Made by a program: the position numbers and the translations under genes
DNA from: Juglans regia
Taxonomy: Eukaryota > Streptophyta > Magnoliopsida > Fagales > Juglandaceae
Assembly (NCBI RefSeq): GCF_001411555.2
Contig: NC_049916.1
Coordinates: forward strand, 11,993,945-12,057,944
DNA length: 64,000 nucleotides
Direction: 5' to 3'
Shown: in pieces, positions 43,107 through 54,030 of the stretch
Layout of the letters: the number at the start of each line of letters is the position of its first letter
How positions within the stretch are numbered: the stretch's first letter is position 1
Notes under the pieces: generated by a model
The model's input: the letters and a program-made list of their open reading frames with translations, nothing else
Told to the model about the DNA's origin: nothing
The model's database searches: none

Positions 43107-46100
43107 AGCTACGCCGATAATAGGAGAAGAGAGTTGACCTTTGATGACAGTGACTGGTTGTACCTCAAGGTATCACCTATGAAGGGTGTTAAGAGGTTTG
43201 GCCTAAAGGGAACGTTAAGCCCAATATACATTGGACTGTCCCAAGTGTCACAACCTTGCCCCAGGAAGGGCGGGATTGCGATGTACATGCCTGTCCTTTT
43301 CTTTTCTTATTCTTTTTCTAATAACATGCGATCGGCATGGACATGACACACGTGTACCATAAATTTCTCATTTAATAAAGGGAACACCTGATAGATATTC
43401 TATTCAAACATTCATCCATAAATGACTCTCAGAGTCCATACGTTCATAAAACATAACCCATCATCCATAAACATAACTATTCTAGTTAGGGAAGATCCTA
43501 AGCTTTTGCCTCTCTCTTTGCATTAATGCCTTGCTCCCCAGCCTTTTCATCATTACCTGGACGTTTAAAACATTTAAAACAAAAGTGAGTCGAATACTCA
43601 ATAAGTAATACACCATGCAGTGAACATACTAGGCATCTATTATTTTCTTTTGAAAACATGCATACATAAACATTTAGCTTATTCTTGACAATGTTTTCAT
43701 GCATAACAGTTTTAGGGATAAGCCATACTTTCATGCATAAACATTTAAGAAATAACTATGCTTTCATGTATAAACATTTTAAGAAATAACCATACTTTCA
43801 TGTTTCACTTTCTTTGGCTGGTACACACTATTACGCCCTGTGTGTTGGGGTTAGTGGTCTTCCTTTGGACCTGGATTCCACCCGTGGCCACAGGTTGGGA
43901 ATCCCTTTCAGTCAGGGGACAACACTGGGTGCACTACCAGTACTACTTACTCAGCATTTCAATCTGCCCATTCATTTGGTACCCTTTTCATTAATATGGT
44001 TGTTACGTATTTTCATACAATAAGACATTCATTCATTCAGTATTTTCTTTCATCATTTCAGTCCTTTTCATTTAACAGTTCATTCTTGGAAAACGTCGCT
44101 TAAAAGCATGAACTTAAATATCATATTTTCATTTAACAGTGCATTCATGAACAAAAACATCATTTTAAAAGCATGAGCTTAAACATCATTTTTCATAGCA
44201 TCCATAAAGCATCAGTTCATAGGGACAATTTAATATTAGTTCATAGAGACATCTTAAAACGTTTTCTTCCTGTCATTTAAAGCATCAGTTCATAGGGACA
44301 TTTTAAAACACTTTCTTTGAGTCATTGAAAGCATCGCTTAAAGCATAAGGCATGAAACGTTCCTTTCTTTTCCTTTTCAATCAAAACATTTTCATCATGT
44401 TTCTCAATCCGATGCAAATGCATTTTTATGAAAAAGATACATTTTCATACTATACTACATATAAGAATAACCAATAAGTTTATTGAGAGAGCATGTATGG
44501 AAATCGCATGACTTAGAACCTACGTGCATGCATTACCTTATACACATACACACAATTATAATCGATAGGATGCTTAACAGGGGTTATCAAGAAAGGGCTT
44601 GTACATACTATATAAATTTACCCTCTCTTTAGAAGAACATTTGAAAAGAGAGATAGACATTCTTGCATAAAGAGAACTTGGTGTAAGAAGCATGGTCATA
44701 GCTACTTACCTTTATGCTCCTCGATACTTCCAACTTCGATATAGGTCCTATTCCAATAAATAACATAAGCGCGTTAATACTCATACAATATTCTTTAGCC
44801 CTCCCTTTAAAAGAGAAAGCCACGATACTACAATCTAACGTCCCTTCTAAGCTTAGCATTAACCCAAATGACTACTCCTCACCTCAACTTACAAGAGAAA
44901 TAACTTAAATATTAAGACATGCTAGCTTTCCATGGAAAGGCTATTTTAAAAAGCTATCCATGGAAATGCTATTTTAAAAGCTTACATGAAAAGTAATTAA
45001 GAATTCATAGGCTTAAGGCAATGTCTCTTTGGTTCAAGTCACTTTGGATTATGGATATTAGGAGATGAAACTCTGGAAATTCTCAACAATGGACTTTCAA
45101 ATAGATTTAGGCATCTCAAGTAAGCTAAACAAGTTTAGAAAACATGCCCTTTAAATCAACTTGTGGTCCCCTCATTATAAAAAGGTTAGCTTATCAATAT
45201 TTTGGACTCTTGGATTAGGTAGAATTTAACCAAACGAGGGACAACATAAATAGGCTATTTTTACATCAAGACATGGCATGACATGGACTTAGGAATACTT
45301 GGACAGCTTTGCATATCATAATATATCATGCATAATTAATCTCTTGTATCTAAACCAACTATGCTATAATCTAATCACACAAGCAATATTTTAAATAGTT
45401 TAGATAACATATCCTATTAAAATTAGCGTAGCATAAAGTATAGCAAGGTTACCCATTAAAAAACTTTAAAACCTTTAAATACTTAAGCTTATGATTTACT
45501 CACTTAATACCTTTCAAAAGCAAGATATAAAATTATAGAACCCAAGCAAAACCTTTAAACCAAACCTCTAGCATCCTAAAAATAGATTACCAACCAAACC
45601 TCAACACAAGGCACATGATACCAACATATATAATTTAATAAACCAAGTTTAATAACAACATATTATTTTCAAAATATAGGAAAATACATTGCAAAAAAAC
45701 TATAATACCATTCAGTTTGGGCCAAAAATAGGGCATACATATTTATTTGCAATATAGGAAATTAACTACATCAAAACGCAAGCTAAAACAACTTAGTTGG
45801 CTTCCAAAATCACATTAAAAACAAATGAGTCAAATTAGGATTTTTACCTTAAGCTCTTAGCTTCTTTCAAGAGGCAATATAGAGGACCAAATGGTGGTAT
45901 AGCCGTGTGGATGAAGAGCCAAAATAATAGAACTGTTTTAACCCCAAAACCGAAACATTATGAGTAAGAAAATGGTGAAATTCAAAACCCACATGTAAAT
46001 CATACTCGGGAATACATTAAAAGTCTATTACCTTCAATATTTCACTATTTGGAAGATGAAATCAAGATTTAGTCCCAAACTTTGAGGCAAAACCGAAAAT

Positions 46101-46480
46101 GGTAGAAATGAGGGAGTGTTCTTGTATGATTTGAAGAGGATGAGAGAAAAAAATGTTTTTCTTCTTCCCTTGCCATGGAGTCACAAGGTTTGAAGGAGAT
46201 AAGGGGAGCTTGGGTCATTTCTTAAATAAATAAAATTAAAGGGCTTAAGGAAAATATTTCAAAATCTTAAAAAATAATACCCTTGATTTATTTTAATAAA
46301 TCATATTTTAAAATAAAGCATACCCATCTTAAAATAAAACAATTGAAAATAATAAAAATCTTTATTTCAGAATATTTAACTTAAAGAATTAATAAAATGA
46401 GGTAAAGACTTACGTAGTAAAACTCGGGTATTACACCAAGTAATGGGAAAGGTTGGCCGAGTAGCATACTGATTGAGCTG
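43107..46480 (+). pseudogene. Chromovirus-type integrase C-terminus, split by solo LTR L
   Basis: The plus-strand frame reads SYADNRRRELTF, DWLYLKVSPMKGVKRFGLKG and LSPIYIGLSQ up to 43245. It resumes after LTR L as QVMGKVGRVAY, followed by a stop (46441-46480). The motif SPMKGVKRFGLKGxLSPxYIG is characteristic of Ty3/gypsy chromovirus integrase tails. The exact resumption across the TSD CCAAG confirms that L inserted into it. Nothing upstream or downstream of this pol remains. Confidence 0.85.
43241..46440 (-). mobile_element. Solo LTR L, 3,190 bp (43246-46435), TSD CCAAG
   Basis: CCAAG at 43241-43245 recurs at 46436-46440. On the minus strand it starts TGTAATACCCGAG and ends GGGGCAAGGTTGTGACA. 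It shares CACTGGGTGCACTACCAG and a GGATTCC...GGAATCC stem (43873-43904) with LTR K. It lacks the SL-a and SL-1/3 modules in the form seen in the other LTRs. No genes are present; AT-rich U3 sequence lies at 45000-46400. Confidence 0.93.
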
Positions 46481-46843
46481 GATTATTGCATATTTTATAC
46501 ATTTAGAACCAATATATTTTATTTATTTCATTACATTATTATTGGTTTTAGATGGAAAAATGGTTAAGATGAATAAATCTGAGTTGTGATTTAAATTGGT
46601 TAATAGCATGATTTATGCTTAATTTTATAACTTGTGATTTAATTGGACAATCTTCAATTCACATGCACAACATATTTTCGATATTCTATTATTCTTATTT
46701 TATTTTATTTCTAATTTATATTATTTTTATAGATCAAGAAATGAAAATGCATGAATTAGTGGCCTAGTTTAGTGATTCTCATCTCTTTCATCTCTTTGTC
46801 ATAGAAATTGCTAGTCAACTAGCAATAAGCAAGTTGGGGGGTG
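46481..46843 (+). other. 3' internal tail of a Tat/Athila-type element with PPT
   Basis: AT-rich non-coding sequence ends in TAAGCAAGTTGGGGGGTG (46826-46843), a polypurine-type tract directly before the LTR start TGATGAG. That means LTR O has an internal 3' end on its left as well as a PBS on its right. Confidence 0.6.
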
Positions 46844-48157
46844 TGATGAGTGTACGAAAGTACACTCTAAATATCCTATTATTGGACTAAAATGCTAAAA
46901 TTTTAATAGAAATCATTGGAATTAATGTGTATTCTTGAATTGAGTTTCTATTTACTTTGGGATACTCTTGAGCAGATTTTTATATTTAATTTCAGAGTTT
47001 ATAACAGAGCAAGTCCAAACCCATTAAAATTCAAAGGACTTTCAAGTGGGCAAGACGTTGCAACAACCTAAGAACTTTCAACTAGTGTAGGATTCTTCAA
47101 ATAAGGATAATGATGGGGTTTGAGAGTAATTCGGATGAGAGTCCAAAATGCGTTAGGAGACAGAATGGACACACTTTAGTATTTTAATCATAAATTTTCG
47201 CTCAAATATTGGATTGATACGATTCTTAATGTATTGGAAAACTATCTTAAATGGCTGTAAAGTTGTCTCTAATAAGGATTTCTAAATTCAAACTCTTGAA
47301 GGGCACACATGGCTGACACGTTGAGTCCAAAAATTTAAGTGATTTTGTGTGCGGGAATATGAAGCCATTAGGGTTTATTTCCTACCCTATTTAAGCATAT
47401 CATTAGCACAAAATTAGGGACTTTTTGTAGAGCTGCACCGCACATTTGAAGAACTCTTCCATGGTCCCATTGCCGCTCCAGTCGCCTCCTCCATTGCCTA
47501 CCACCTCCATCTCCATTCATTTGGCTTGCTCTTTTCACTCTCTACTCTTTATTTAATTTTAGTTTAAAGTTTATGCAATAATTTTGAGATTTTTGGCTTA
47601 GCAATTTGGGCAATTTATTTTACTTAATGTCGCTATTTTTCTTGCTCTTTTAAGATTTCATTGAACAGTGATTACAATTGCTATGGATTAATTTTGAGAA
47701 TTTGTGATTTGAATACAAGGATAAACCCTAGAATCTTGCTTAGTTTTATTAATCTCTTAGTTCCATTGCATATTAGATTGATTAAAGTTTAATTAGGACT
47801 TAAATAATTTCAATTTTATTGTTTAATTTTCATATTAATTAAGATTGTTCAGTTTAGTTGATTATTTGATTGCTAATTTCAATTTGTTAGTCTTTTACAT
47901 TTTATTTCGACACTCAAAAATCCAAAAATAAGAATCTAGTCCATGACTAGTGCCCTTTTCATTCTTGTTGCACTCTTCCATCCATTGCACATACCATCAT
48001 TTTTATTTTCTCTTTGTGAATATTTTCACTATTTTAAACGAGTTTGATTTTAAGTAACTTTCCCTAAGGAGACGATCTAGAAGTTTATTCCTAATTATTA
48101 CTCGACATCCTCCTGCACTTGGGATAGCCTTTGTGCTACTCATTTTTTAGTGAGTCA
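46844..48157 (+). mobile_element. LTR O of a Tat/Athila-type gypsy element, 1,314 bp
   Basis: It starts TGATGAGTGTACGAAAG and ends TTTTTAGTGAGTCA. A PBS follows 6 nt later. A CCCTATTTAAGC TATA-like motif lies near 47390. It is of the same family as solo LTR G. It contains no coding sequence. Confidence 0.8.
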
Positions 48158-48163
48158 AGTTTT

Positions 48164-48181
48164 TGGCACCTTTGTCGGGCA
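48164..48181 (+). other. Primer-binding site (tRNA-Asp type) of element O
   Basis: TGGCACCTTTGTCGGGCA resembles the TGGCGCCGTTGCCGGGGA type used by plant Tat/Athila elements. The spacing to the LTR end is 6 nt. Confidence 0.75.
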
Positions 48182-48335
48182 CAAGTTGCTTGACGTAAAT
48201 TTAAACTCGTTATTTTTTATTTTTTATTTTTATCTCAAATGTTTCTTTCACTATCTTATCTCTGATTACACATTTCACTTGTCATCTACTACTCAGTCAC
48301 TTAAACCTTACTTATGCTATTTGGACTGATGTTTC

Positions 48336-49923
48336 ATGCTATGGATGAGGGACAATTCAAATAGGTTGGTTGGATTTACATCGAGCACTGAGAGTAGTAT
48401 ACACAGCACAAAGATAGATAGCTCTTCTGTTTTTTCTACAAACAAGGACATCGAAATTTAACAAATCTTGGCTGCACCTACACCACGCACTCTTAGGGAT
48501 TATTTGTAGCCCACTCGCACCATTACACCATCATGCATTATTTTACCTGATGATGCACCTAATTTGTCTATTAAGCATGGCATGATGTTAGTGATACCTC
48601 AGTTCCATGGGATGGATTCTGAGAGTCCTTATCAGCACTTGACAGATTTTGAATTGGCATGTACTACTTTTATCAATAGAACCACTACTGATGAATTTAT
48701 TAGACTTTATTTATTTCCTTTCTCTTTAAAGGATAAATCGAAGATTTGGTTTAATTCTTTGCGACCTAATTCTATCTCTAGTTGGTCTGATGTGCAGCAT
48801 GAGTTCTTACAAAAAATCTTTCCTTTTAAGAGAACTCAGATTTACAAGAGCAGATCAGTAGTTCAATCAAAACTCTGACGAGACTTTCCAGGCAAGTTGG
48901 GAAAAGGTTTAAGGATTTGGTGAACATCTGTCTACATCACGGTTTTGAATCCTGGAGGTTGGTGAATTATTTTTACACTGGTCTCACTCCACAATGCAAA
49001 CAGTTTGTTTAGACTATGTGCAATGGAGAATTCTTTAGCAAGGAACCTGATGAAGCATTGCCATTTTTTGACTATATGGCTGAGAGCACACAACAGTGGA
49101 ACACTCGCACTGATCGAGTTTCATTGACAGCACAGCCATTAAGGGCTATTGCTGGTGGGGGCAGATATGAGCTTAAGGAGGACACTGACGTTCAAGCCCG
49201 AGTAGCTGCATTAACTAAAAGATTAGAGGTCATGGAGATGGAAAAGGTGAAGGCCGTGAAAACAGTAGAGACATGCTCTATATGCGCTGATTCAAACCAC
49301 AAGACCCAAGATTGTCTGATTATGCCAGTATTTCAGGAGAGTGGCTCTTAGCAGATGCAATCAGCAAATTGGGTAAATAGAGAACAAAATCAGCCTTTCT
49401 ACAATACATATAATCCGGGGTAGAGGAATCACCCAAATTTCTGATGAGAAATGATCAGCCTGGCCGGTCTCGACCACCTTCTTAGCAGTCATTTCATTAG
49501 GCTGCTCCTCAGCACCAGTATCAGCCATATAAGAGTTCTCAGAGCTATCCATTGGTAGCACCTCCAGGATTTCAGCTTCATGTAGCTGCACAGAGTTCTT
49601 AGCCTCAATCATCTGCGAAAAAGTCTCTAGATGACAGTATGGGACAAATGGCCAATACACTTCAACAATTCATGCAGATTCAAGCTACCACAAACAATCC
49701 GAACACTCAGACCATAAATGACTTGCGGGGCACCATCAATAAGATGAGCATAACATTGAGCACTCTAGAGAAAGGGAAATTCCCAACACAGCCTCAGCCT
49801 AATCCTCAAGTATATTGGCAACAACAACAACAAGTGCATAATGTCTAAGGGGAGGTTTTTGAGACAACGAAGGCCGTTCTTACTTTGAGAAGTGGAAACG
49901 AAGTTCCCTAACCAGAGATGACT
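48336..49923 (+). pseudogene. gag of Tat/Athila-type element O, first part
   Basis: From about 48336 the frame reads MLWMRDNSNRLVGF, then after a stop the retrotransposon gag core: LVIPQFHGMDSESPYQHLTD, RLYLFPFSLKDKSKIWFNSL and SSWSDVQHEFLQKIF. Further on come YFYTGLTPQCKQFV, RVAALTKRLEVME and a CCHC knuckle CSICADSNHKTQDC (about 49273-49314), then TLRSGNEVP just before the insertion of P. Stops and frameshifts near 48876, 49013, 49350 and 49420 show it is dead. The gag core and Asp-type PBS place it in the Tat/Athila group. Confidence 0.82.
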
Positions 49924-50646
49924 TGATGGGAACCAAGGTGGGCCTAGTGTTGCAAGTTCCAGATGGGCCAAATACAAGTTCAAGGGCTTAAATGATGAAG
50001 ATTCAGCTTTGATTCAATTTATAAGCTATGGAAAGGGCGACAACATGACTTAAAGGCTTTGGGCACTTGAAGGCTTTCAATTTATTTAATTCATTTAAAG
50101 AACTTATTTTATTAGTTTAGAATAATTGAGTTTATTATGGAAAGCACTTAAGGAGGCCTATGCAAGGGCATGTTGGGAAAGTTTTTATTTTATTGAACTA
50201 GGGTTAGGGTTACTGTAGCTGAGTTACTGTAGCGCCATACAGTAGCCGCGGCACTGTTCACTTAGGTGCATTTTTGGAAGATGGGGCATTATTTTGGCTA
50301 GGGTTTTAATTAGGTTTTAGTTTAAATACACTTTGTTGCCTCATGTTAAGAAGTTTTGTGAAATTTGATGAATTTGTTCATTGTGAGTTGAATTTATCTC
50401 CTCTTGTTTTTAATTGAACTTTTGAACTTATCAAAGGTAAATCACAACATTTGTGGCGTTCCTCCTTTGTAATCTGGGTTCTTGAAACGGATTCTTCGAT
50501 GGGTCTAGATTTTAACATAATCTAGGTTCTTGAAACGAGTTCTCATCGGGTCTACGTTCTCCATCCATTGACTTGATTTTGGCTTTCTTGGGGAGTTTCA
50601 AATTGATTGTGGGTTTAAGGTATTCCGTTCCCGTGGGTTCATATCA

Positions 50647-50665
50647 TTTGGTATTCAGAGCAAGG
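50647..50665 (+). other. Primer-binding site of element P
   Basis: TTTGGTATTCAGAGCAAGG directly follows the 5' LTR and resembles the initiator-Met tRNA site TGGTATCAGAGC with one inserted T. Confidence 0.75.
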
Positions 50666-50983
50666 TTTTCAATCAGGTTTGATTCTATCTTTTAATTCTT
50701 GCATTTTTAAATTTAATTCTAAGGCTTTATTGTTCTAGGGTTGCCAAAAAAAAAATAGAAACAAAAAGTAGGCTGGTGAAATTCTTAGGGTTTTGGGTTT
50801 GGCTGAAATTTGTATCACCTAGTGTTTAAAAATTCTAGGGTTTCCTGCATTTCTAAGTTTTTCAATTGCTTGGAGTTCCATTCCATTGAGTCTCATCTAT
50901 TTCATTGTCGATTCTTGTGTGCTTGAATTCAATTGCTTGATTTTCACAATCGAATATTGTTGTTTGTGATTGAATTAGAGAAA

Positions 50984-51046
50984 AGAATAGAAAAGAAAAG
51001 AAAAGAAAAGAAAAGAAAGGAAAATAAAAGAAAAGAAAATTCGAAT

Positions 51047-51078
<32 letters not shown>

Positions 51079-51090
51079 AAGAATGTAGCA
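50984..51090 (+). repeat. (AAAAG)n and (GAA)n microsatellite in the leader of P
   Basis: Repeated AAAAG units are followed by an A-run and GAAGAAGAA units. This purine-only tract lies in the untranslated leader between PBS and gag. Confidence 0.85.
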
Positions 51091-51498
51091 TATTCAAAGT
51101 TGCTACATAGTTACAACAAAGAGAAAGAAAGTATTTGTTGATTGAGTTTTTATCATCATAAGAGCTGAATATATCTTTCTAGTTGGTATCTTGTTTTATA
51201 ATTACTCTTTGCCTCGTATAAATTCCTTGAGTTTCGTGTCATTTTATTCATTCCTTGTTTCTTTGATCTATATTACTGGTTGGAATAATACAATATTGTA
51301 TTGTCTTGATTTAGTTCAACTAGTTCTTAAAGAACTTGAGCGGGAAAACTATTGAGGTAAAAGGCAAGAGGGTGTGAGACTATTATCGGGAAAAAACCAT
51401 TAAGAGTGAAATACGAGTGGAGTGCCATTATTCGAGTGTAAACACGTAAGGGAGTGTGTGAGGTTTTCCACTAACATTCTTTTTGTGCAGCATATTAT

Positions 51499-51940
51499 GA
51501 TGTCTCATAGAAGGGACTCATCACCAAAAGGTGTGGCAGATAACTCATCATTTGTGTTGCAAGTCATGCAACATTAGTTTGAGTGGTTGAACTTGGTGTT
51601 GGGTGAAGTGAGGGATAATATGAATAATCAAGAAGCAGTGATTAGAAATCTGCAAGGTGAGAGAGATAGGAGGCGGCATGAGCCTAGTATTGAGAATGAG
51701 TATGAGAAAAAAGAGTATGGTGAGTCTCTTGTTGCCAGACGTGCACTCAATACACAAATTAAGATGAATGATACAGAGCAGCAGAGTGAGAACATGTTTC
51801 ATATTAGATGCCACATCAACAACAAGGTATGTAGTATGATCATTGATTTGAAGAGTTGTATTAATTTGGCTAGCACTACTTTAGTACAGAAATTGAATTT
51901 ACCTACCTTGAAACACCCTAGACCATACAAGTTGTAGTGG
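51499..51940 (+). pseudogene. gag N-terminus fused to protease start (element P)
   Basis: The start at 51499 reads MSHRRDSSPKGVADNSSFVL with a TAG at 51574, then NLVLGEVRDNMNNQEAVIRN, a coiled-coil-like gag N-terminus. The gag core and zinc knuckle are missing. The same frame continues into the retropepsin: MFHIRCHINNKVCSMIIDLK, where the active site reads DLK in place of the usual DSG/DGG, then NLPTLKHPRPYKL. A TAG precedes the next long frame. It cannot give an active protease. Confidence 0.7.
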
Positions 51941-53662
51941 TTGAGTGATTGTGGGGAGGTTAGGATAAATAAGCAAGTGCTAGTTTCTTTTTCAATTGGG
52001 AAATACCAGGATATGGTCCTTTGTGATGTAGTGCCTATGCATGCTGGTCATATTTTGTTGGGGAAGCCATGGCAATATGATAGGAAGGTGATCCATGATG
52101 GGTTAAAGAACATGTACAGTTTTGAAAAGAATGGAAAAACAATCAAACTTTCTCCTTTAACTCCAACACAGGTCCATGGGGATCAATTGAAACTGAAAAG
52201 TGAGGTTGCTCAAAAAAGAACGAGTGAAAATGAGAGTGATAAAAAAAGAGAGAATGAGTTGAAAAATAATTGTGAGGTCGAGAGTACAAAAAAAGATGAA
52301 GAGAAAGAGGGTGACAGAAGAAAAGAGAGTGGAAAAGAAAAAGAGAGTGGAAAGAAAAGAAAGAGTGAAGAAAGTAAGAAAAAAAAAAAGAGAAAAGTGA
52401 GTTTTTATGCTAAGGTGAGTTTTAATACTAATGAACTTGACGTATCTTTGCCTGGTATTGTTGTTTCTTTGTTGCAAGGATATGAGCTCATGATTCCTAG
52501 CGGTATGTTTAGTGGATTGCCACCAATTAGGGAGGTAGAGCACTACATTGATTTTGTGACAGGTGCTTCAATTCCTATCCGACTTTTTTTTGAAGAACAT
52601 GAGTCATTGATACACTTGAAAGGACAAGGTAAATTGTTGACTAGAATGCATGCTAAGTGGGAGGACTGTATTGAGACTTTTCCTCATGTAATCAAGTACA
52701 CACAAGGTAAGGAAAGTTTTGTGATTGATGCATTAGTAAGAAGGTATGTCCTTGCCTTCATTTTAGATGCAAAATTGTTGAGACTTGAATATGATGATGA
52801 ATTGCATGCTAATAATGATGACTTTGCTAGTGTGTATGGAACATGTGAGAAAGCATCGTTTGGTAAGTTCTATAAACTAGATTGGTACTTGTTTAAAGAG
52901 AATAGATTTTGTGTGCCTATCAGTTTTATGCTTAAGTTGCTTGTCTGTGATAGACATGGTGGTTTGTTTGGTAACTTTGGTATAATGAAGACTTTTGATG
53001 TGATACATGAACGTTTGTGGGGGTATCATTTGCCATTTATTGACTTGTTGCATGAACGTTTGTGGAAGTATCATTTGTTATTGACTAACGTGTTACATGA
53101 ACGTTTGTGGGAATATCATTTGCCATTCAGTAACGCGTTGCACGAACGTTTGGGGAACTATAATTTTTCATTCATTGATGTGTTGCATGAACGTTTGTGG
53201 GAGTATCATTTGCCTTTCATTAAAGTGTTACATGAACGTTTTTGGAAGTATTATTTGTCATTCATTAACATGTTGCATGAACGTTTGTGGGAGTATTGCT
53301 TGCCATTCATTGAGTTTTCATATAATTGGAGTGGTTATTTTGGTGTAAGAAAACCTTTAGGTGTGGTTCAGGAATGTTTGTCAGAGTATCATCTCCATTT
53401 CATTGAGTTTGCATATAATTGGAGTTGTTATTTTGGTATAAAGAAGATTTTAAACATGTTGCATCAACGTTTGCTGGACTATCATTTGTCTTTCATTGAG
53501 TTTGCATATAATTGGAGTAGTCATTCTGGTGTCAAGAAAACTTTAGACATTTTGCATGAACATTTATGTTGGTCTAAGATGAAGAGAGATGTCAATCGTA
53601 TTTGTGGTAGGTGCATTACATGCAAAAAGGTCAAATTTAAACTTTTGCCACATGGGTTGTAA
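51941..53662 (+). CDS. 573-codon open frame of element P with internal repeat array (deleted gypsy polyprotein)
   Basis: In order: protease C-terminal part (residues 1-75, VLVSFSIGKYQDMVLCDVVP, HILLGKPWQYDRKVIHDG); a Lys/Glu-rich hydrophilic linker (about 80-155); an RT-start scrap (SGLPPIREVEHYIDFV); an RNase H tail (HAKWEDCIETFPHVIKYTQG, about 245-265); the integrase zinc-finger start (RHGGLFGNFGIMKTFDVIHE, about 330-353); a repeat array (about 353-540); and the finger's Cys pair (RICGRCITCKKVK). RT and the integrase core are absent. No stop occurs over 1.7 kb, unusual for a decayed element, but catalytic function is impossible. It is probably a relic whose frame survives by chance or because expansion is recent; selection is not shown. 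The ATG used is simply the first after an in-frame stop. Confidence 0.7.
   Translation: MSDCGEVRINKQVLVSFSIGKYQDMVLCDVVPMHAGHILLGKPWQYDRKVIHDGLKNMYSFEKNGKTIKLSPLTPTQVHGDQLKLKSEVAQKRTSENESDKKRENELKNNCEVESTKKDEEKEGDRRKESGKEKESGKKRKSEESKKKKKRKVSFYAKVSFNTNELDVSLPGIVVSLLQGYELMIPSGMFSGLPPIREVEHYIDFVTGASIPIRLFFEEHESLIHLKGQGKLLTRMHAKWEDCIETFPHVIKYTQGKESFVIDALVRRYVLAFILDAKLLRLEYDDELHANNDDFASVYGTCEKASFGKFYKLDWYLFKENRFCVPISFMLKLLVCDRHGGLFGNFGIMKTFDVIHERLWGYHLPFIDLLHERLWKYHLLLTNVLHERLWEYHLPFSNALHERLGNYNFSFIDVLHERLWEYHLPFIKVLHERFWKYYLSFINMLHERLWEYCLPFIEFSYNWSGYFGVRKPLGVVQECLSEYHLHFIEFAYNWSCYFGIKKILNMLHQRLLDYHLSFIEFAYNWSSHSGVKKTLDILHEHLCWSKMKRDVNRICGRCITCKKVKFKLLPHGL
53000..53560 (+). repeat. In-frame 45-bp and 93-bp tandem repeats in the P frame
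   Basis: Six 15-codon units such as LHERLWEYHLPFIKV are followed by three 31-codon units that add FAYNWSxxxGxKKxLx. The unit joins the integrase finger motif (GVKKTLDILHEHL) to a motif from the far end of the integrase core (YHLPFIEFAYN). Units differ at many positions, but length and frame are kept. Confidence 0.85.
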
Positions 53663-54030
53663 ACACCTTTACCTGTTCTTAGTGAGTCATGTGTAGACAT
53701 ATCTATGGACTTTGTTTTGGGGCGGCCTAAGATAGAAAGGAGTAGAGATTCTATTTTTGTGATTATGGATGGATTTATAGAGTTTGCATATAACAGGACC
53801 ATGCATACTACCACTTTATATTCTCCTTTTGAAATTGGTTATAGACTTAATCCATTTACTCATTTAGATTTAATACCTTTATCTATTGACAATAGGAGTA
53901 GCTTGAATGAATTTTTTCAAATTCTTGAACAAATTAATGATAATGCATATGAAATTAATGATAATGTTACTAACATTTTTCCTTTGATCCAGGTGGAGAT
54001 TCGAGGTTGAATCCTTTTGAGGAGAGGGGA
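53663..54030 (+). pseudogene. Integrase remnant after the stop (element P)
   Basis: After TAA at 53660-53662 the frame continues TPLPVLSE, DISMDFVLGRPK and RDSIFVIMDGF, then jumps directly to IEFAYNRTMHTTTLYSPFEI, so the core between the first Asp and the late motif is deleted. The end reads QILEQINDNAYEIND. The terminal NPFEERGNDG motif is in another frame and runs into the 3' LTR. A +1 shift is therefore present near 53995. Confidence 0.75.

Noticed and set aside
52157..52543. 128-codon minus-strand frame
   Set aside because: It is the complement of the Lys/Glu-rich linker of the P frame.
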